64,000 nucleotides of DNA from DASVTR01 sp036382855 (GCA_036382855.1 DASVPO010000013.1:1-64000); one strand, 5' to 3'; positions 51,852 to 59,892 are shown, numbered from the stretch's first letter. Notes: generated from the letters alone by a model not told the origin. Numbers and translations: made by a program.

Positions 51852-52709
51852 TCAGTTCCTCGCGGCCTGTCGCCGTTTGAGGTTGTGTAGCTGCTCGCGC
51901 ACCTGTTCGGCGTCCGTTGCGCGCGGCTGCATCTGTAGATAGGCTTCCATCTCTGCAATCGCTTCGGGCAGGCGCTCAAGTTGGGCCAACAGTGTGCCGC
52001 GGTCACGATGCTCGCCCGCTTCGAGCGGCGTCAGCAGGAGAATTCGTTCGATGACACTGAGCGTTTGCAAGTGCAGGTTGGCGCGCGCGTAGATGGCTTT
52101 CAAATTCGTCAGGAGACGGACGAGAATCTCGCGCGTCGTGGCGGCTCGCAAATGCTCGTCGGTTAAGGCGACCTGCCCGCCGAAGACTTCATCCAGCCTG
52201 TCCTGACAATCTTCGAGGCCGAGCGTCTTTCCGTGAAACGGGTCAACGAAGACAGACTCGACTGCATTCGTCTCGCGCGCACGGACGATGAAATGGCCCG
52301 GCAGGCCGATGCCGTCAACCTCCAAACCGGCTTTGCGCCCGACCTCCATGTAGATGATTGAGAGCGTAAGGGGAATGCCCATGCGGCGGTCGAGCACGCG
52401 GTTCAGGTAGCTGTTGGCCGGGTCATAATAGTCAAGCTGATTGCCGATGAAGCCAGCTTCCTCGAACATGAAATGGTTGAAGGCTTCGACGGCAGCGCCC
52501 GCCGATGCTGCGACGCGAGTTTCCGCTTCAAGGCCGAGGCCCGTCATCCGCAGCAGATACTCCACGATGTCCACCTTCAGATGCGCCTCGTCTTCCGCCG
52601 CAATCAGCAGCGCCGCATACTCAAGGCGGATTGCGTCATCGGGCCTTGAGATTTCCGCGGCGAATGTTTTGCGCATCTCCTGTGCGAGGAGTTTGCTGGC
52701 AGGCGTCAT
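51852..52709 (-). CDS. SirB1-like transglutaminase-core/TPR protein
   Basis: A 285-residue protein. The conserved part (YDPANSYLNRVLDRRMGIPLTLSIIYMEVGRKAG, GIGLPGHFIVRA, FVDPFHGKTL) is the transglutaminase-like core-2 domain of the SirB1 family. The normal catalytic Cys-His-Asp set appears incomplete, as in most of this family. C-terminal helical repeats resemble TPRs. Role uncertain. I chose ATG 52709, and the open frame upstream is Arg-rich read-through into the repeat and HAD gene. Confidence 0.85.
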   Translation of the reverse strand: MTPASKLLAQEMRKTFAAEISRPDDAIRLEYAALLIAAEDEAHLKVDIVEYLLRMTGLGLEAETRVAASAGAAVEAFNHFMFEEAGFIGNQLDYYDPANSYLNRVLDRRMGIPLTLSIIYMEVGRKAGLEVDGIGLPGHFIVRARETNAVESVFVDPFHGKTLGLEDCQDRLDEVFGGQVALTDEHLRAATTREILVRLLTNLKAIYARANLHLQTLSVIERILLLTPLEAGEHRDRGTLLAQLERLPEAIAEMEAYLQMQPRATDAEQVREQLHNLKRRQAARN

Positions 52710-52717
52710 AAGTATAA

Positions 52718-52791
52718 GGATGAACGCGGAACGATGAACTATAAATCGCTTGTCTGTTACTACCGCGTTCAGCGTTCCGGCTTCATCGTTT
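52718..52791. repeat. iterated-word inverted repeat (GAACGCGGAACGATGAA type)
   Basis: The left arm is AGGATGAACGCGGAACGATG. The right arm is CCGCGTTCAGCGTTCC and CTTCATCGTT. The arms match imperfectly. It borders the stop codon of the HAD gene at 52790. Confidence 0.7.
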
Positions 52792-53485
52792 ACACGTCGA
52801 AGACGTGACGGACGGCGTCCACTGTCCAGTCCGCGAGGCTCATCGTGACGACATCTGCGCCGGCCGCGCGCAACTCTCCTTCCCTGACGGTGTTGGTCAC
52901 GCCGAGCGTGCGCATTCCGGCACGGCGTCCGGCTTCGATGCCGGGCGGCGCGTCTTCGATGACGAGACATTCGGCGGGCAGCAGCGGCAGCTTGCGCTCA
53001 TTGCCTCGCCGCTCGTTCAAGAGTTCGAGAGCACGCTGGTAGCAACAAGGGTCTGGCTTGCAGGCGTGCGCGTCTTCGGCGCTGACGACGACGTTGAACG
53101 ACTCGCGCAGTCGCGCTCGTTCCAGTACGTGCTCTATCTCGACGCGGCGTGCCATGCTGACGAGGCCCACACCGAAGTGGCGCGAAGCGGCTCTGACGAA
53201 CGTGACGACGCCGGGAAAGAGCGGCAGTTCGTCTTCAATCTCTTTGCGGTGCAACTCGGTCTTGCGCTCTATCAGCGAAGCCATCACGTCGTCGTTCAAA
53301 GGCTGGCCGCTACGCTCGAAAGCTGCGCGGATAAACGTGCGGTCGTCCATCCCAAGCGAGTTGTAGTATTGCTCCTCACCGAGCGTCAGACCAACAGACT
53401 GCAACGCCTCCTGATAGGCTTTCAGTTGTAGCGGTTCGTCGTCAATAATGACGCCGTTGAAATCAAAAAAAATGGCTTGAATCAT
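52790..53485 (-). CDS. HAD-family phosphatase/mutase-like hydrolase
   Basis: A 231-residue haloacid-dehalogenase-fold protein. Motif I is DFNGVIIDDEP, where the second Asp of the usual DxD is Asn. Motif II lies near VGLVSMA, and motif III/IV is ECLVIEDAPPGIEAGRRAGM. The helical cap (about 15-90) resembles beta-phosphoglucomutase and related phosphatases. The DxN variant suggests altered acid/base chemistry. The substrate is unknown. ATG 53485 begins directly before the core, and a longer start at 53512 adds nine residues. Confidence 0.87.
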   Translation of the reverse strand: MIQAIFFDFNGVIIDDEPLQLKAYQEALQSVGLTLGEEQYYNSLGMDDRTFIRAAFERSGQPLNDDVMASLIERKTELHRKEIEDELPLFPGVVTFVRAASRHFGVGLVSMARRVEIEHVLERARLRESFNVVVSAEDAHACKPDPCCYQRALELLNERRGNERKLPLLPAECLVIEDAPPGIEAGRRAGMRTLGVTNTVREGELRAAGADVVTMSLADWTVDAVRHVFDV

Positions 53486-53559
53486 CGAAGCCCCGGCGCA
53501 AGGCCAATTCATTTCTACGGAAGTATGCAGAACGATGCGAGTATTGTAAGACGCCGGAA

Positions 53560-53671
53560 TGAGAAATGTAAAAAGGTAAAAGGTAAAAGGTAAAAGGCAG
53601 GCTGAAACCCATTTTAATTAAAACTGGTTTCTAACACTTTTACCTTTTACCTTTTACCTTTTTACTTTCTC
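53560..53671. repeat. iterated-word inverted repeat (GGTAAAAGG type)
   Basis: The left arm iterates AAAAGGTAAAAGGTAAAAGG. The right arm is CTTTTACCTTTTACCTTTTA ending CCTTTTTACTTTCTC. The loop contains a GAAACC/GGTTTC stem and TTTTAATTAAAA palindrome. It fills the gap between the HAD and cNMP-binding genes. Confidence 0.88.
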
Positions 53672-54581
53672 ACTGCTGCCTCTCTCCGTCCGGCTGTTTG
53701 CCTGTGAGTCGTTCGTTGAGGTCGTCGAAGAGGAGCGGGAGGCGTTCGCTTTCGAGTACGTCCAGGCGGCGCAGGATTTCGGCAAGCGAGATTTCGTTTT
53801 TGAGGTTGATTTGAAAATCGAGGTCGGCGCGCAGGCGGTCTTTTTCGCCCTGCCTGTTCTGCGACATCATAATGATGGGAGCTTGCACGCCCGCGATGAT
53901 GCCGAGCATCAGGCTCAACAGATTATACGGATACGGGTCAATGTCGCTGTTGACCATCAACCACGAGTTGAGCGCGACCCAGAAGATGAGCATCAGGACC
54001 AGCACGGCGATGAACATCCAGCTTCCGCCAAACTCCGCTAGGCGATTGGCGAGACGGTCTGCCATCGTCATGCGCGCCGCTTCCTCTACGTTGGCGTTGC
54101 GCGAAACGCGCTGGCGCAGCATCTCGTCCGTATCGCGCAGGCGATTGGTAATCGCGCTCAGCATCTTCAAAGCCACGTCAGGGTTGCGACGAACAAAGGC
54201 CAGAAAATCTGTGCGAGAGAGAATCGCGAGACGCGCATCTTCGATGACTGTAGCGTCGGCCGAGCGCGCCTTGCCGTCCAGGATAGCCATCTCACCAAAG
54301 AAGTCGCCGCCGCCGAGGTCTGCGAGCGTGACGGCGTGACCGAAAGAATCGTGGACGCTGATGCGCACGCGCCCGCTGTCAATCAAGTACATGGCGTCGC
54401 CGGAATCGCCCATCTTAAAGAGCGGCGTGTTGCCGGCGACTTCTCGCAGCTTCAGCAAGTCGCGCAATTCAAGCGCGGCCTCGTCATCCAGCCCCGCAAA
54501 CAGCGGCACGGAGCGCAACTCTTCCAGCAACATTACTGAAGCAACACTGGCAGTAGTGGCAGTGGCAGACATCGGAAGCAC
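53670..54581 (-). CDS. cyclic-nucleotide-binding protein with DUF1003 membrane domain
   Basis: A 303-residue protein. Residues about 20-140 form a cNMP-binding domain (LFAGLDDEAALELRDLLKLR, GGGDFFGEMAILDGKARSAD, where the FGEMAILDGKARSA element is the phosphate-binding cassette). A DUF1003 domain follows at about 170-290 with two helices (WMFIAVLVLMLIFWVALNSW, LLSLMLGIIAGVQAPIIMM). It is probably an inner-membrane sensor of cAMP or cGMP. A class III cyclase gene lies 1.8 kb to the right in the same orientation. Confidence 0.9.
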   Translation of the reverse strand: MLPMSATATTASVASVMLLEELRSVPLFAGLDDEAALELRDLLKLREVAGNTPLFKMGDSGDAMYLIDSGRVRISVHDSFGHAVTLADLGGGDFFGEMAILDGKARSADATVIEDARLAILSRTDFLAFVRRNPDVALKMLSAITNRLRDTDEMLRQRVSRNANVEEAARMTMADRLANRLAEFGGSWMFIAVLVLMLIFWVALNSWLMVNSDIDPYPYNLLSLMLGIIAGVQAPIIMMSQNRQGEKDRLRADLDFQINLKNEISLAEILRRLDVLESERLPLLFDDLNERLTGKQPDGERQQ

Positions 54582-54588
54582 CTCGGAA

Positions 54589-54700
54589 CAGTTTTCAGTT
54601 TCCAGTTTCAGTTTTTAGTTTAACAAGACACGCTTTAAACGAAGACGGAACGATAGAGATGCAAATACTGAAAACTGAAAACTAAAAACTGGAAACTGTC
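54589..54700. repeat. iterated-word inverted repeat (CAGTTTTCAGTTTCCAG type)
   Basis: The left arm iterates CAGTTTTCAGTTTCCAGTTT. The right arm is ACTGAAAACTGAAAACTAAA with AACTGGAAACTG. The right arm encodes the last four residues and TAG stop of the ABC ATPase. Confidence 0.85.
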
Positions 54701-55365
54701 TTCCCATCTTTCATCAGGATAATGCGGTCTGCGAAATGCTCCGCCAATTCGCGGTCGTGTGTGACCATCAGGACGGTCAGCGCGTCGGCGTTGACCATCT
54801 CGCGGAGCAGGGCCAGCAGTTCGCGTGCGCGCGTTGAGTCTAAATTCCCTGTCGGCTCGTCGGCAAGCAGAATGCGCGGGCGGTTGGCGAGAGCGCGTGC
54901 GATGGCGACGCGCTGCTGCTCTCCGCCGGAAAGCTCTGTGGGCCTGTGCGTCAGGCGGTCGCCGAGGCCAACGCGCGAGAGCAGTTCGCGTGAGCGTTCT
55001 TCGCGTTCGCGGCCCCTAAGGCCGCCGAAAGCCAGCGCGAGATTGACATTCTCGGCGGCAGTCATCGTCGAAATCAAGTTGAAATTCTGAAAAATCATGC
55101 CGACCGAATGGCGACGGTAGCGTGCCATCTGTTTTTTGTTGAAGGGCGCGAGCGATTTCTGCTCAAACATCACTTCGCCGCTCGTCGGGCGGTCGAGGCC
55201 GCCGAGCATGTTGAGCAGAGTTGACTTGCCCGAACCCGAAGTTCCCTGAATCGCAACAAACTCGCCCACCTCAACGCAGACGGAAACCGAGTCGAGCGCG
55301 GCCACCTTCGTGCTGCCCATCTGATAAATCTTTGAAACGTCGCGCGCCTCTAAAATCGTTGACAT
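54682..55365 (-). CDS. ABC transporter ATPase, LolD/MacB type
   Basis: A 227-residue ATPase. Walker A is GTSGSGKSTLL, signature LSGGEQQRVAIARAL, Walker B RILLADEPTGNLDS, switch His VTHD. This set and length fit LolD/MacB family ATPases paired with FtsX-like permeases. A permease of that type lies at 50284-51762 on the same strand, so they could form one transporter despite the intervening genes. The C-terminal VSSF and stop are encoded by the inverted repeat. Confidence 0.93.
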   Translation of the reverse strand: MSTILEARDVSKIYQMGSTKVAALDSVSVCVEVGEFVAIQGTSGSGKSTLLNMLGGLDRPTSGEVMFEQKSLAPFNKKQMARYRRHSVGMIFQNFNLISTMTAAENVNLALAFGGLRGREREERSRELLSRVGLGDRLTHRPTELSGGEQQRVAIARALANRPRILLADEPTGNLDSTRARELLALLREMVNADALTVLMVTHDRELAEHFADRIILMKDGKTVSSF

Positions 55366-55427
55366 CGAAAACCGCCCCTGTCCCTCTCATCCTTCCCAAC
55401 TCAGCGAAACTTTACCACAGAGAGAAA

Positions 55428-55508
55428 AGGATGAAGGCGGAACGATGAACGATGAATGAAAGCCTTGCTCTTAACAGTTCATCGTTCATCGTTCCGCGTT
55501 CATCGTTT
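55428..55508. repeat. iterated-word inverted repeat (GGCGGAACGATGAACG type)
   Basis: The left arm is AGGATGAAGGCGGAACGATG followed by AACGATGAA. The right arm is TTCATCGTTCATCGTTCCGC with GTTCATCGTTT. The loop contains AGCCTTGCTCTTAACA. It lies between divergent genes. Confidence 0.85.
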
Positions 55509-55523
55509 CTTCAATCATTTCTC

Positions 55524-55552
55524 TATACACAATCAGCCGATGCTCATATAAT
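55524..55552 (+). promoter_or_regulatory. promoter of the DUF4870-like gene
   Basis: TATACA (55524-55529) and a perfect -10 TATAAT (55547-55552) with a 17-base spacer. The start would be near 55559. Confidence 0.5.
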
Positions 55553-55660
55553 GGCGGCCCGTCGCCAGAGAATGTGTGGCAGTAGTGGACGTATCGGCAG
55601 CCTTTTGATTGAACAGGAAGGTTTTTGCAGTTAAACGCATAGAGAAAGGACAAGACTTCG

Positions 55661-56341
55661 ATGTCACAGCAATATCCGCCCGGTGGTGGGCCTCCTCCGG
55701 GCCAGCAGCCTGATTACAACCAACCAACGCAATATGGCGGACAACCGCAACAGCCATACGGCCAACCGCAACAGCAGCCCTATGGTCAACAGCAACCCGG
55801 TTATCCGCCGCAACAGCAACCGCCCTACGGCCAACAACAGCCGGGCTATCCGCCTTACGGGCAACAACCGGCCTTTAGTCCGACACCAGCGCCGGTCATC
55901 CCTGCGCAGGTCGTCGAGGCCGACGCCTTCGACCGCACTTTGAGCCTGCTGGTCTACGTCTGGGTCGTGATGTTTACGGTGCTGGCAGACGCAAGCGTGC
56001 TTGAATTTCGCAACGACGTGAGATTCATGGTCTACATTCGTTTAGCACCTCTGGCCGGACTGATTCTGCCGTTTGTCGTTTCCTCAGTCGTCAGGACTCC
56101 GCTGGCAAACTTCCACGCCAAGCAGGCGCTCTTTCTCGGCGTGCTCTATGTCGTCGCACGCTTCGTCATCGGACTCCTGTTCCTGATACCAGACGACACT
56201 GTTCGCCAGCTTCTCGTCGCAGGGATTTTAGTCGGCGGGGCTCAGCTTGCTTTTATCTGGCTGGCGCTCACAGGCGCTGTCCGCGCTTTCTTTAACCGCG
56301 AGCTTTACCGCCTGCCCGTTGTCGGCGGCATGGTTAAATAG
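55661..56341 (+). CDS. DUF4870-like membrane protein with Pro/Gln/Tyr-rich N-terminus
   Basis: A 226-residue protein. Residues 1-80 are low-complexity and rich in Pro, Gln, Gly and Tyr (YGQPQQQPYGQQQPGYPP). The C-terminal part has four hydrophobic helices (TLSLLVYVWVVMFTVLADA, LAPLAGLILPFVVSSVV, LFLGVLYVVARFVIGLLFLI, ILVGGAQLAFIWLALTGAVR), resembling DUF4870. AAAGGA precedes the ATG. The tail may be a cytosolic interaction region. Function unknown. Confidence 0.8.
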   Translation: MSQQYPPGGGPPPGQQPDYNQPTQYGGQPQQPYGQPQQQPYGQQQPGYPPQQQPPYGQQQPGYPPYGQQPAFSPTPAPVIPAQVVEADAFDRTLSLLVYVWVVMFTVLADASVLEFRNDVRFMVYIRLAPLAGLILPFVVSSVVRTPLANFHAKQALFLGVLYVVARFVIGLLFLIPDDTVRQLLVAGILVGGAQLAFIWLALTGAVRAFFNRELYRLPVVGGMVK

Positions 56342-56342
56342 A

Positions 56343-56439
56343 AATGATGAACGATGAACGCGGAACGATGAATGACTGACAAACTGTTTTCAGTTCATCG
56401 TTCATCGTTCCGCGTTCATCGTTTCGCATTCATCGTTTC
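56343..56439. repeat. iterated-word inverted repeat (GAACGCGGAACGATGAA type)
   Basis: The left arm is AATGATGAACGATGAACGCG with GAACGATGAATGA. The right arm is TTCATCGTTCATCGTTCCGC with GTTCATCGTTTCGCATTCA. The right arm encodes the C-terminal residues and stop of the cyclase gene. Confidence 0.85.
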
Positions 56440-58296
56440 CTTCTCATCCTTGAGGCTGACGGCTGTGGCCTTGCGGTCGGCGATGCGCCAGAGTTGGAAG
56501 CTTTCCTCGTCGAAGCCTTTGAGCATGACCTCGAAGGGCTGGGCCGTGAGTCCGTGCTCCTCGTCGTCAATCATCTCCGCGACTTCCGGGTCTGCGTGAA
56601 CGGTGTTGGAGATAACCACGTCGCCGCCGGAAGAAAGACCTTCGAGGCGCGCAGCCATGTTGACCGTGCAGCCGAAGTAATCCAGACGGCCGTTGAGCGT
56701 AACGGCGATGCAGGGGCCGTAGTGAATCCCAACCTTGAGTAGGAGCGGCCTCATCCCCGTAGGCGGCGCAGAGAGTTTCCGTTGCGCTTCCATGATTGAG
56801 CGCAGCGCTCCGGCCGGACGACGGAAGACAGCCATCACCGCATCGCCAATCGTCTTGACGAGCGCTCCGTCTTCTTCCGCGATGCTTGCGCGCAGGACAT
56901 CGAAATGGTTCATCACAGTGCCGAAGGCGGGCGCATCTCCGATTTCGCGGTAAAGCTGCGTAGAGCCTTTGAGATCCGTGAAGAGCACGGTCAGGCTGCC
57001 GACGGAAATCTGCTCGCCGGGCCTGAGCGCTTCATTGGAAAAGAGGTCGCGGAAGATTTGCAGCGCCGTCACTTCGGCGGCCGTCGCGGCCTGATCGCTC
57101 CATGCCGTGCGTTCCAGTATAAAAAGCTGGTCGCTCCCGGTCGCGTTTTTGAAACGCAGCACCGGCGACGTTGAGACACGCCTTTCTACTTCCGACCACC
57201 CTTGCTCGCCCGCGCGTAAAGTCACTTCCGCTTCGCCGTCGGGCGCAACCAGCAAAAACTGCTCGCCGGGCAATTCAAGGCTGCGCAGACGGTAGCGGCC
57301 CGCCTCAAGCTCAAGCTGTAGCTCGCGCTCTTCGCCTGCGGGGATGAATTGTTGCGCGATGATGTGCGGCGTTAACTGCGGCCCGCCGACGCAGAAGTTT
57401 CTGACCTCTATCTGCCGTATGGCCGAGTTGGGACGAAAGGTAAGCTCAACGGAATTGTCGAAGCTGACGTTGAAATCTATGTTGCAGCTATCGCAATAGA
57501 CCTGCGCTTGAATGCCCGTCAGGGTGTTGCTGCTCTCGATTGCTCCGCGACAGTGTGGGCAGAGCAAGTCCCACTGCAAGTCAAGCAAGCCGACGCGTGT
57601 GGCCCAGAGGCAAACTTCCAGCACGTCGCGGCGTTCGAAGTTCCAGTAGTCTGCCATCGCGTGAGAACGAATACGTGCGAGCGACAAATCATCTGCCTGC
57701 TCAATCATCATCGTGAGCTGCTCTACGATTTCGCGGCGCGCTCCCTGCTCAATCAGTTTGTCGCTGAGAGCCATGAGGCGTGCGCGGCCGCCCGGCGCGA
57801 ATGTCGCCTGCGAGTTTTGATAAAGGGGCGGCTTGCCTGTTTGCAGCAGTTGGTCGTAGCGGCGGAAGGCGGCGGCAAACTTTCTTTTACTGATGAAGCC
57901 TATCTGCGCAGGGATAGCTGCGAGGCCGACAAGGTTTTTCGGCTGCGCCCAACACTGGTAGATAAGGCGCGTGCCGCCCGTTGGCAATGGTTGCAACTCA
58001 GCCTGCACGCGCACTTCCGCGACAGGGCCTTTCGTATATCGCCGCACAACGCCGAAGCGATGCGGCCTAATCCATTCGAAGGGCTGCTCTTCCCATTCGA
58101 CGGCGAGGCCGAAGATGAAGAGACGCAGACGACGGCGCGCGTTCGTCATGCGCGAGCCGTCTTCAACCTGCACTTCGACGGCAGGCACGCCCGCGTCGCG
58201 GTTAAAACGGTTCGTGTCCGCCACCAGCGGCCACAAGGCTTCGGGGCTGGCCTGTAACTCGTATTCCCAACGGTAATGAAACTCACGGTGGGCCAT
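56416..58296 (-). CDS. class III adenylate cyclase with SRPBCC-like and zinc-binding domains
   Basis: A 626-residue protein. Residues 1-150 look like a START/SRPBCC ligand-binding fold (RWEYELQASPEALWPLVADT). A middle region carries a zinc-binding pair (CPHCRG, YCDSCN) near residues 244-270, matching a DUF5939-like layout. A class III cyclase domain spans about 430-600, with metal Asp in FTDLKGSTQ and GDAVMAVF, Lys in ALVKTIGDA, Asp in LDYFGCTVNMAARLEG and the transition-state Asn and Arg in VNMAAR. The Lys/Asp pair predicts ATP, hence cAMP. The C-terminal ETMNAKR and stop lie within the repeat. Confidence 0.92.
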   Translation of the reverse strand: MAHREFHYRWEYELQASPEALWPLVADTNRFNRDAGVPAVEVQVEDGSRMTNARRRLRLFIFGLAVEWEEQPFEWIRPHRFGVVRRYTKGPVAEVRVQAELQPLPTGGTRLIYQCWAQPKNLVGLAAIPAQIGFISKRKFAAAFRRYDQLLQTGKPPLYQNSQATFAPGGRARLMALSDKLIEQGARREIVEQLTMMIEQADDLSLARIRSHAMADYWNFERRDVLEVCLWATRVGLLDLQWDLLCPHCRGAIESSNTLTGIQAQVYCDSCNIDFNVSFDNSVELTFRPNSAIRQIEVRNFCVGGPQLTPHIIAQQFIPAGEERELQLELEAGRYRLRSLELPGEQFLLVAPDGEAEVTLRAGEQGWSEVERRVSTSPVLRFKNATGSDQLFILERTAWSDQAATAAEVTALQIFRDLFSNEALRPGEQISVGSLTVLFTDLKGSTQLYREIGDAPAFGTVMNHFDVLRASIAEEDGALVKTIGDAVMAVFRRPAGALRSIMEAQRKLSAPPTGMRPLLLKVGIHYGPCIAVTLNGRLDYFGCTVNMAARLEGLSSGGDVVISNTVHADPEVAEMIDDEEHGLTAQPFEVMLKGFDEESFQLWRIADRKATAVSLKDEKETMNAKR

Positions 58297-58308
58297 TCGC
58301 TAAAGATT

Positions 58309-58406
58309 AGGGGAAATGGGTAAACGGGGAAGAGGGTAAAAGGAAGACATGAAGAACGCTCAAGCAGCCTTCCTTTCCCCTTTTACCCTTTTGCCCTTTT
58401 CAACCC
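58309..58406. repeat. iterated-word inverted repeat (GGGGAAGAGGGTAAAAGG type)
   Basis: The left arm is GGGGAAATGGGTAAACGGGG and AGAGGGTAAAAGGAAG. The right arm is CTTCCTTTCCCCTTTTACCC with TTTTGCCCTTTT. The loop contains AAGAACGCTCAAGCAG. It lies between nuoI and the cyclase gene. Confidence 0.85.
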
Positions 58407-58415
58407 GGCTTTTAT

Positions 58416-58937
58416 TCAGACTTCTTTATATTCGGAGTTGACATCTTCGTCTGACGAAGCGACGCGGTAGTTCTTCGATTGCTTCTGCTTGGTTATCAGG
58501 AGGTCGTCTTTGGTCTTCAGTAAATCGGCGCGGCTGTAGACGGATAGCTCGAAGTTGTAGCCGTGCGTGATGGCGTCCTTCGGGCAGGCTTCGACGCAGA
58601 AGCCGCAGAAGATGCAGCGTCCGTAATCTATGTTGTAGACCTGCGCGTAGCGTTCGTCAACGCCCGTGCGCTCATCCTTCGAGCGCGGGTCGTCTGTGGC
58701 GATAATGTAGATGCAGTCTGAAGGACAGGCGGCGGCGCAGAGGAAACAGGCCACACACTTCTCTTTGCCGTTTTCGTCAACGTGGAGCAGGTGTTGCCCG
58801 CGATAGCGCGGCTGCATCGTGACGGGCTCGTCCGGGTACTGCACAGTCCACTTCTCGCGCGGGATATAAGAGAAGGTGACGCCCATGCCCTTGATGATGG
58901 CTTTAGTGGATTCGATAACGTCGCTGATGATTGACAT
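58416..58937 (-). CDS. nuoI: NADH-quinone oxidoreductase subunit I
   Basis: A 173-residue ferredoxin-like subunit with two 4Fe-4S motifs (CVACFLCAAACPSDC and CIFCGFCVEACPKDA). Also seen are QPRYRGQHLLHVDENGKEKC and DYGRCIFCGFC, typical of NuoI. It carries electrons from the NADH arm to quinone in complex I. No other nuo gene is in the window. Confidence 0.94.
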   Translation of the reverse strand: MSIISDVIESTKAIIKGMGVTFSYIPREKWTVQYPDEPVTMQPRYRGQHLLHVDENGKEKCVACFLCAAACPSDCIYIIATDDPRSKDERTGVDERYAQVYNIDYGRCIFCGFCVEACPKDAITHGYNFELSVYSRADLLKTKDDLLITKQKQSKNYRVASSDEDVNSEYKEV

Positions 58938-58999
58938 ACTTTCCCCTTACGGAATGCTACCACGGATATTCGCCGCTCTGAGTGCTGTCAGGTTGCGCC

Positions 59000-59845
59000 T
59001 TATTTTACACGGGTTGCTTGCGAACTAATAGCCTGCCAGCGCCCGTCGCGCCAGATGAATGTGTCAGTGAAGCGGTAAACCTGGTCAGGGCCCTTTTTGA
59101 ACTTCGCCGTATTGAGGCCGGTCAGGACCGCGTTGTTGCCCATCAGGCTTACAGTCAAATCGCTGAGCGTTAGGGTTTTAATATCTGTATTCGAACTCAT
59201 ACTTGCCAAATACTGTTTTTTATCTTCGACCCTGCCGTCGCCCGCAACGCCCCTGAACTCGTCAGCCAGAATACGGACCACGGCTGCTTTATCAGCCTTT
59301 AGATTAGCGTTGTTCCACTCGTTCTCCAGAATCGTCAACTGTCTCAAGACTTCATCTTTGTCCGTCGGCGGAGCGTCCGTCTTGATGGGCTTTTGTGCTG
59401 TTTGGGTGTCGTCCGTCGGCTTTGGTGACGGCTGCAAATTCACGCCCCGGTTGGTGTCTCCGTTATTGGCGGAAGGGAGCGTTGCCTCGTTTCCCGACTT
59501 GACGAAATAGACCAGAAGGCCGACGCCGACCAAGGCGACAACCAGACCAATCGCGCCAATAATCCACGCCGATGCCTTTGAGCGTGGCGCGGTAGCCTGC
59601 CGGGCAGTCTGTGCTCCCTGCCACACGTGCGGAATCGTCGGCCAGGGCGCTGGCGTTGGCGTATGACCGGGGGCATTGTCCTGAAATACTTCTGTGGGAG
59701 CTTCCGCAGTGTTCCTTGATGGAAAATTCAACGGACCGGGCTGAGGCGTTTGGGCGGGGACGAATGTCAGTGCCGTGCCGTCTGTGAGGCAAAAACCGAG
59801 CGAGTCGTCCGCGTAAGTGCTCCCGCATGTGGAACAGCGCTTCAT
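59000..59845 (-). CDS. zinc-ribbon membrane protein with NTF2-like (DUF4440) C-terminus
   Basis: A 281-residue protein. The N-terminus MKRCSTCGSTYADDSLGFCL resembles a zinc ribbon. After a Pro-rich segment, one membrane helix lies at about 95-113 (AWIIGAIGLVVALVGVGLLV). An extracytoplasmic C-terminal NTF2/DUF4440-like fold (about 165-280) follows (VLRQLTILENEWNNANLKAD, RDGRWQAISSQATRV). A small-molecule-binding role is typical of this fold, but the ligand is unknown. Confidence 0.82.
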   Translation of the reverse strand: MKRCSTCGSTYADDSLGFCLTDGTALTFVPAQTPQPGPLNFPSRNTAEAPTEVFQDNAPGHTPTPAPWPTIPHVWQGAQTARQATAPRSKASAWIIGAIGLVVALVGVGLLVYFVKSGNEATLPSANNGDTNRGVNLQPSPKPTDDTQTAQKPIKTDAPPTDKDEVLRQLTILENEWNNANLKADKAAVVRILADEFRGVAGDGRVEDKKQYLASMSSNTDIKTLTLSDLTVSLMGNNAVLTGLNTAKFKKGPDQVYRFTDTFIWRDGRWQAISSQATRVK

Positions 59846-59892
59846 CAATTACTCCGCGTCACCACTGTCTAACCCATTAGGCCAGAAACTTT

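Noticed and set aside
52710..52970. N-terminal extension of the SirB1-like protein
   Set aside because: Arg-rich read-through across the repeat and HAD gene. The conserved protein starts at 52709.
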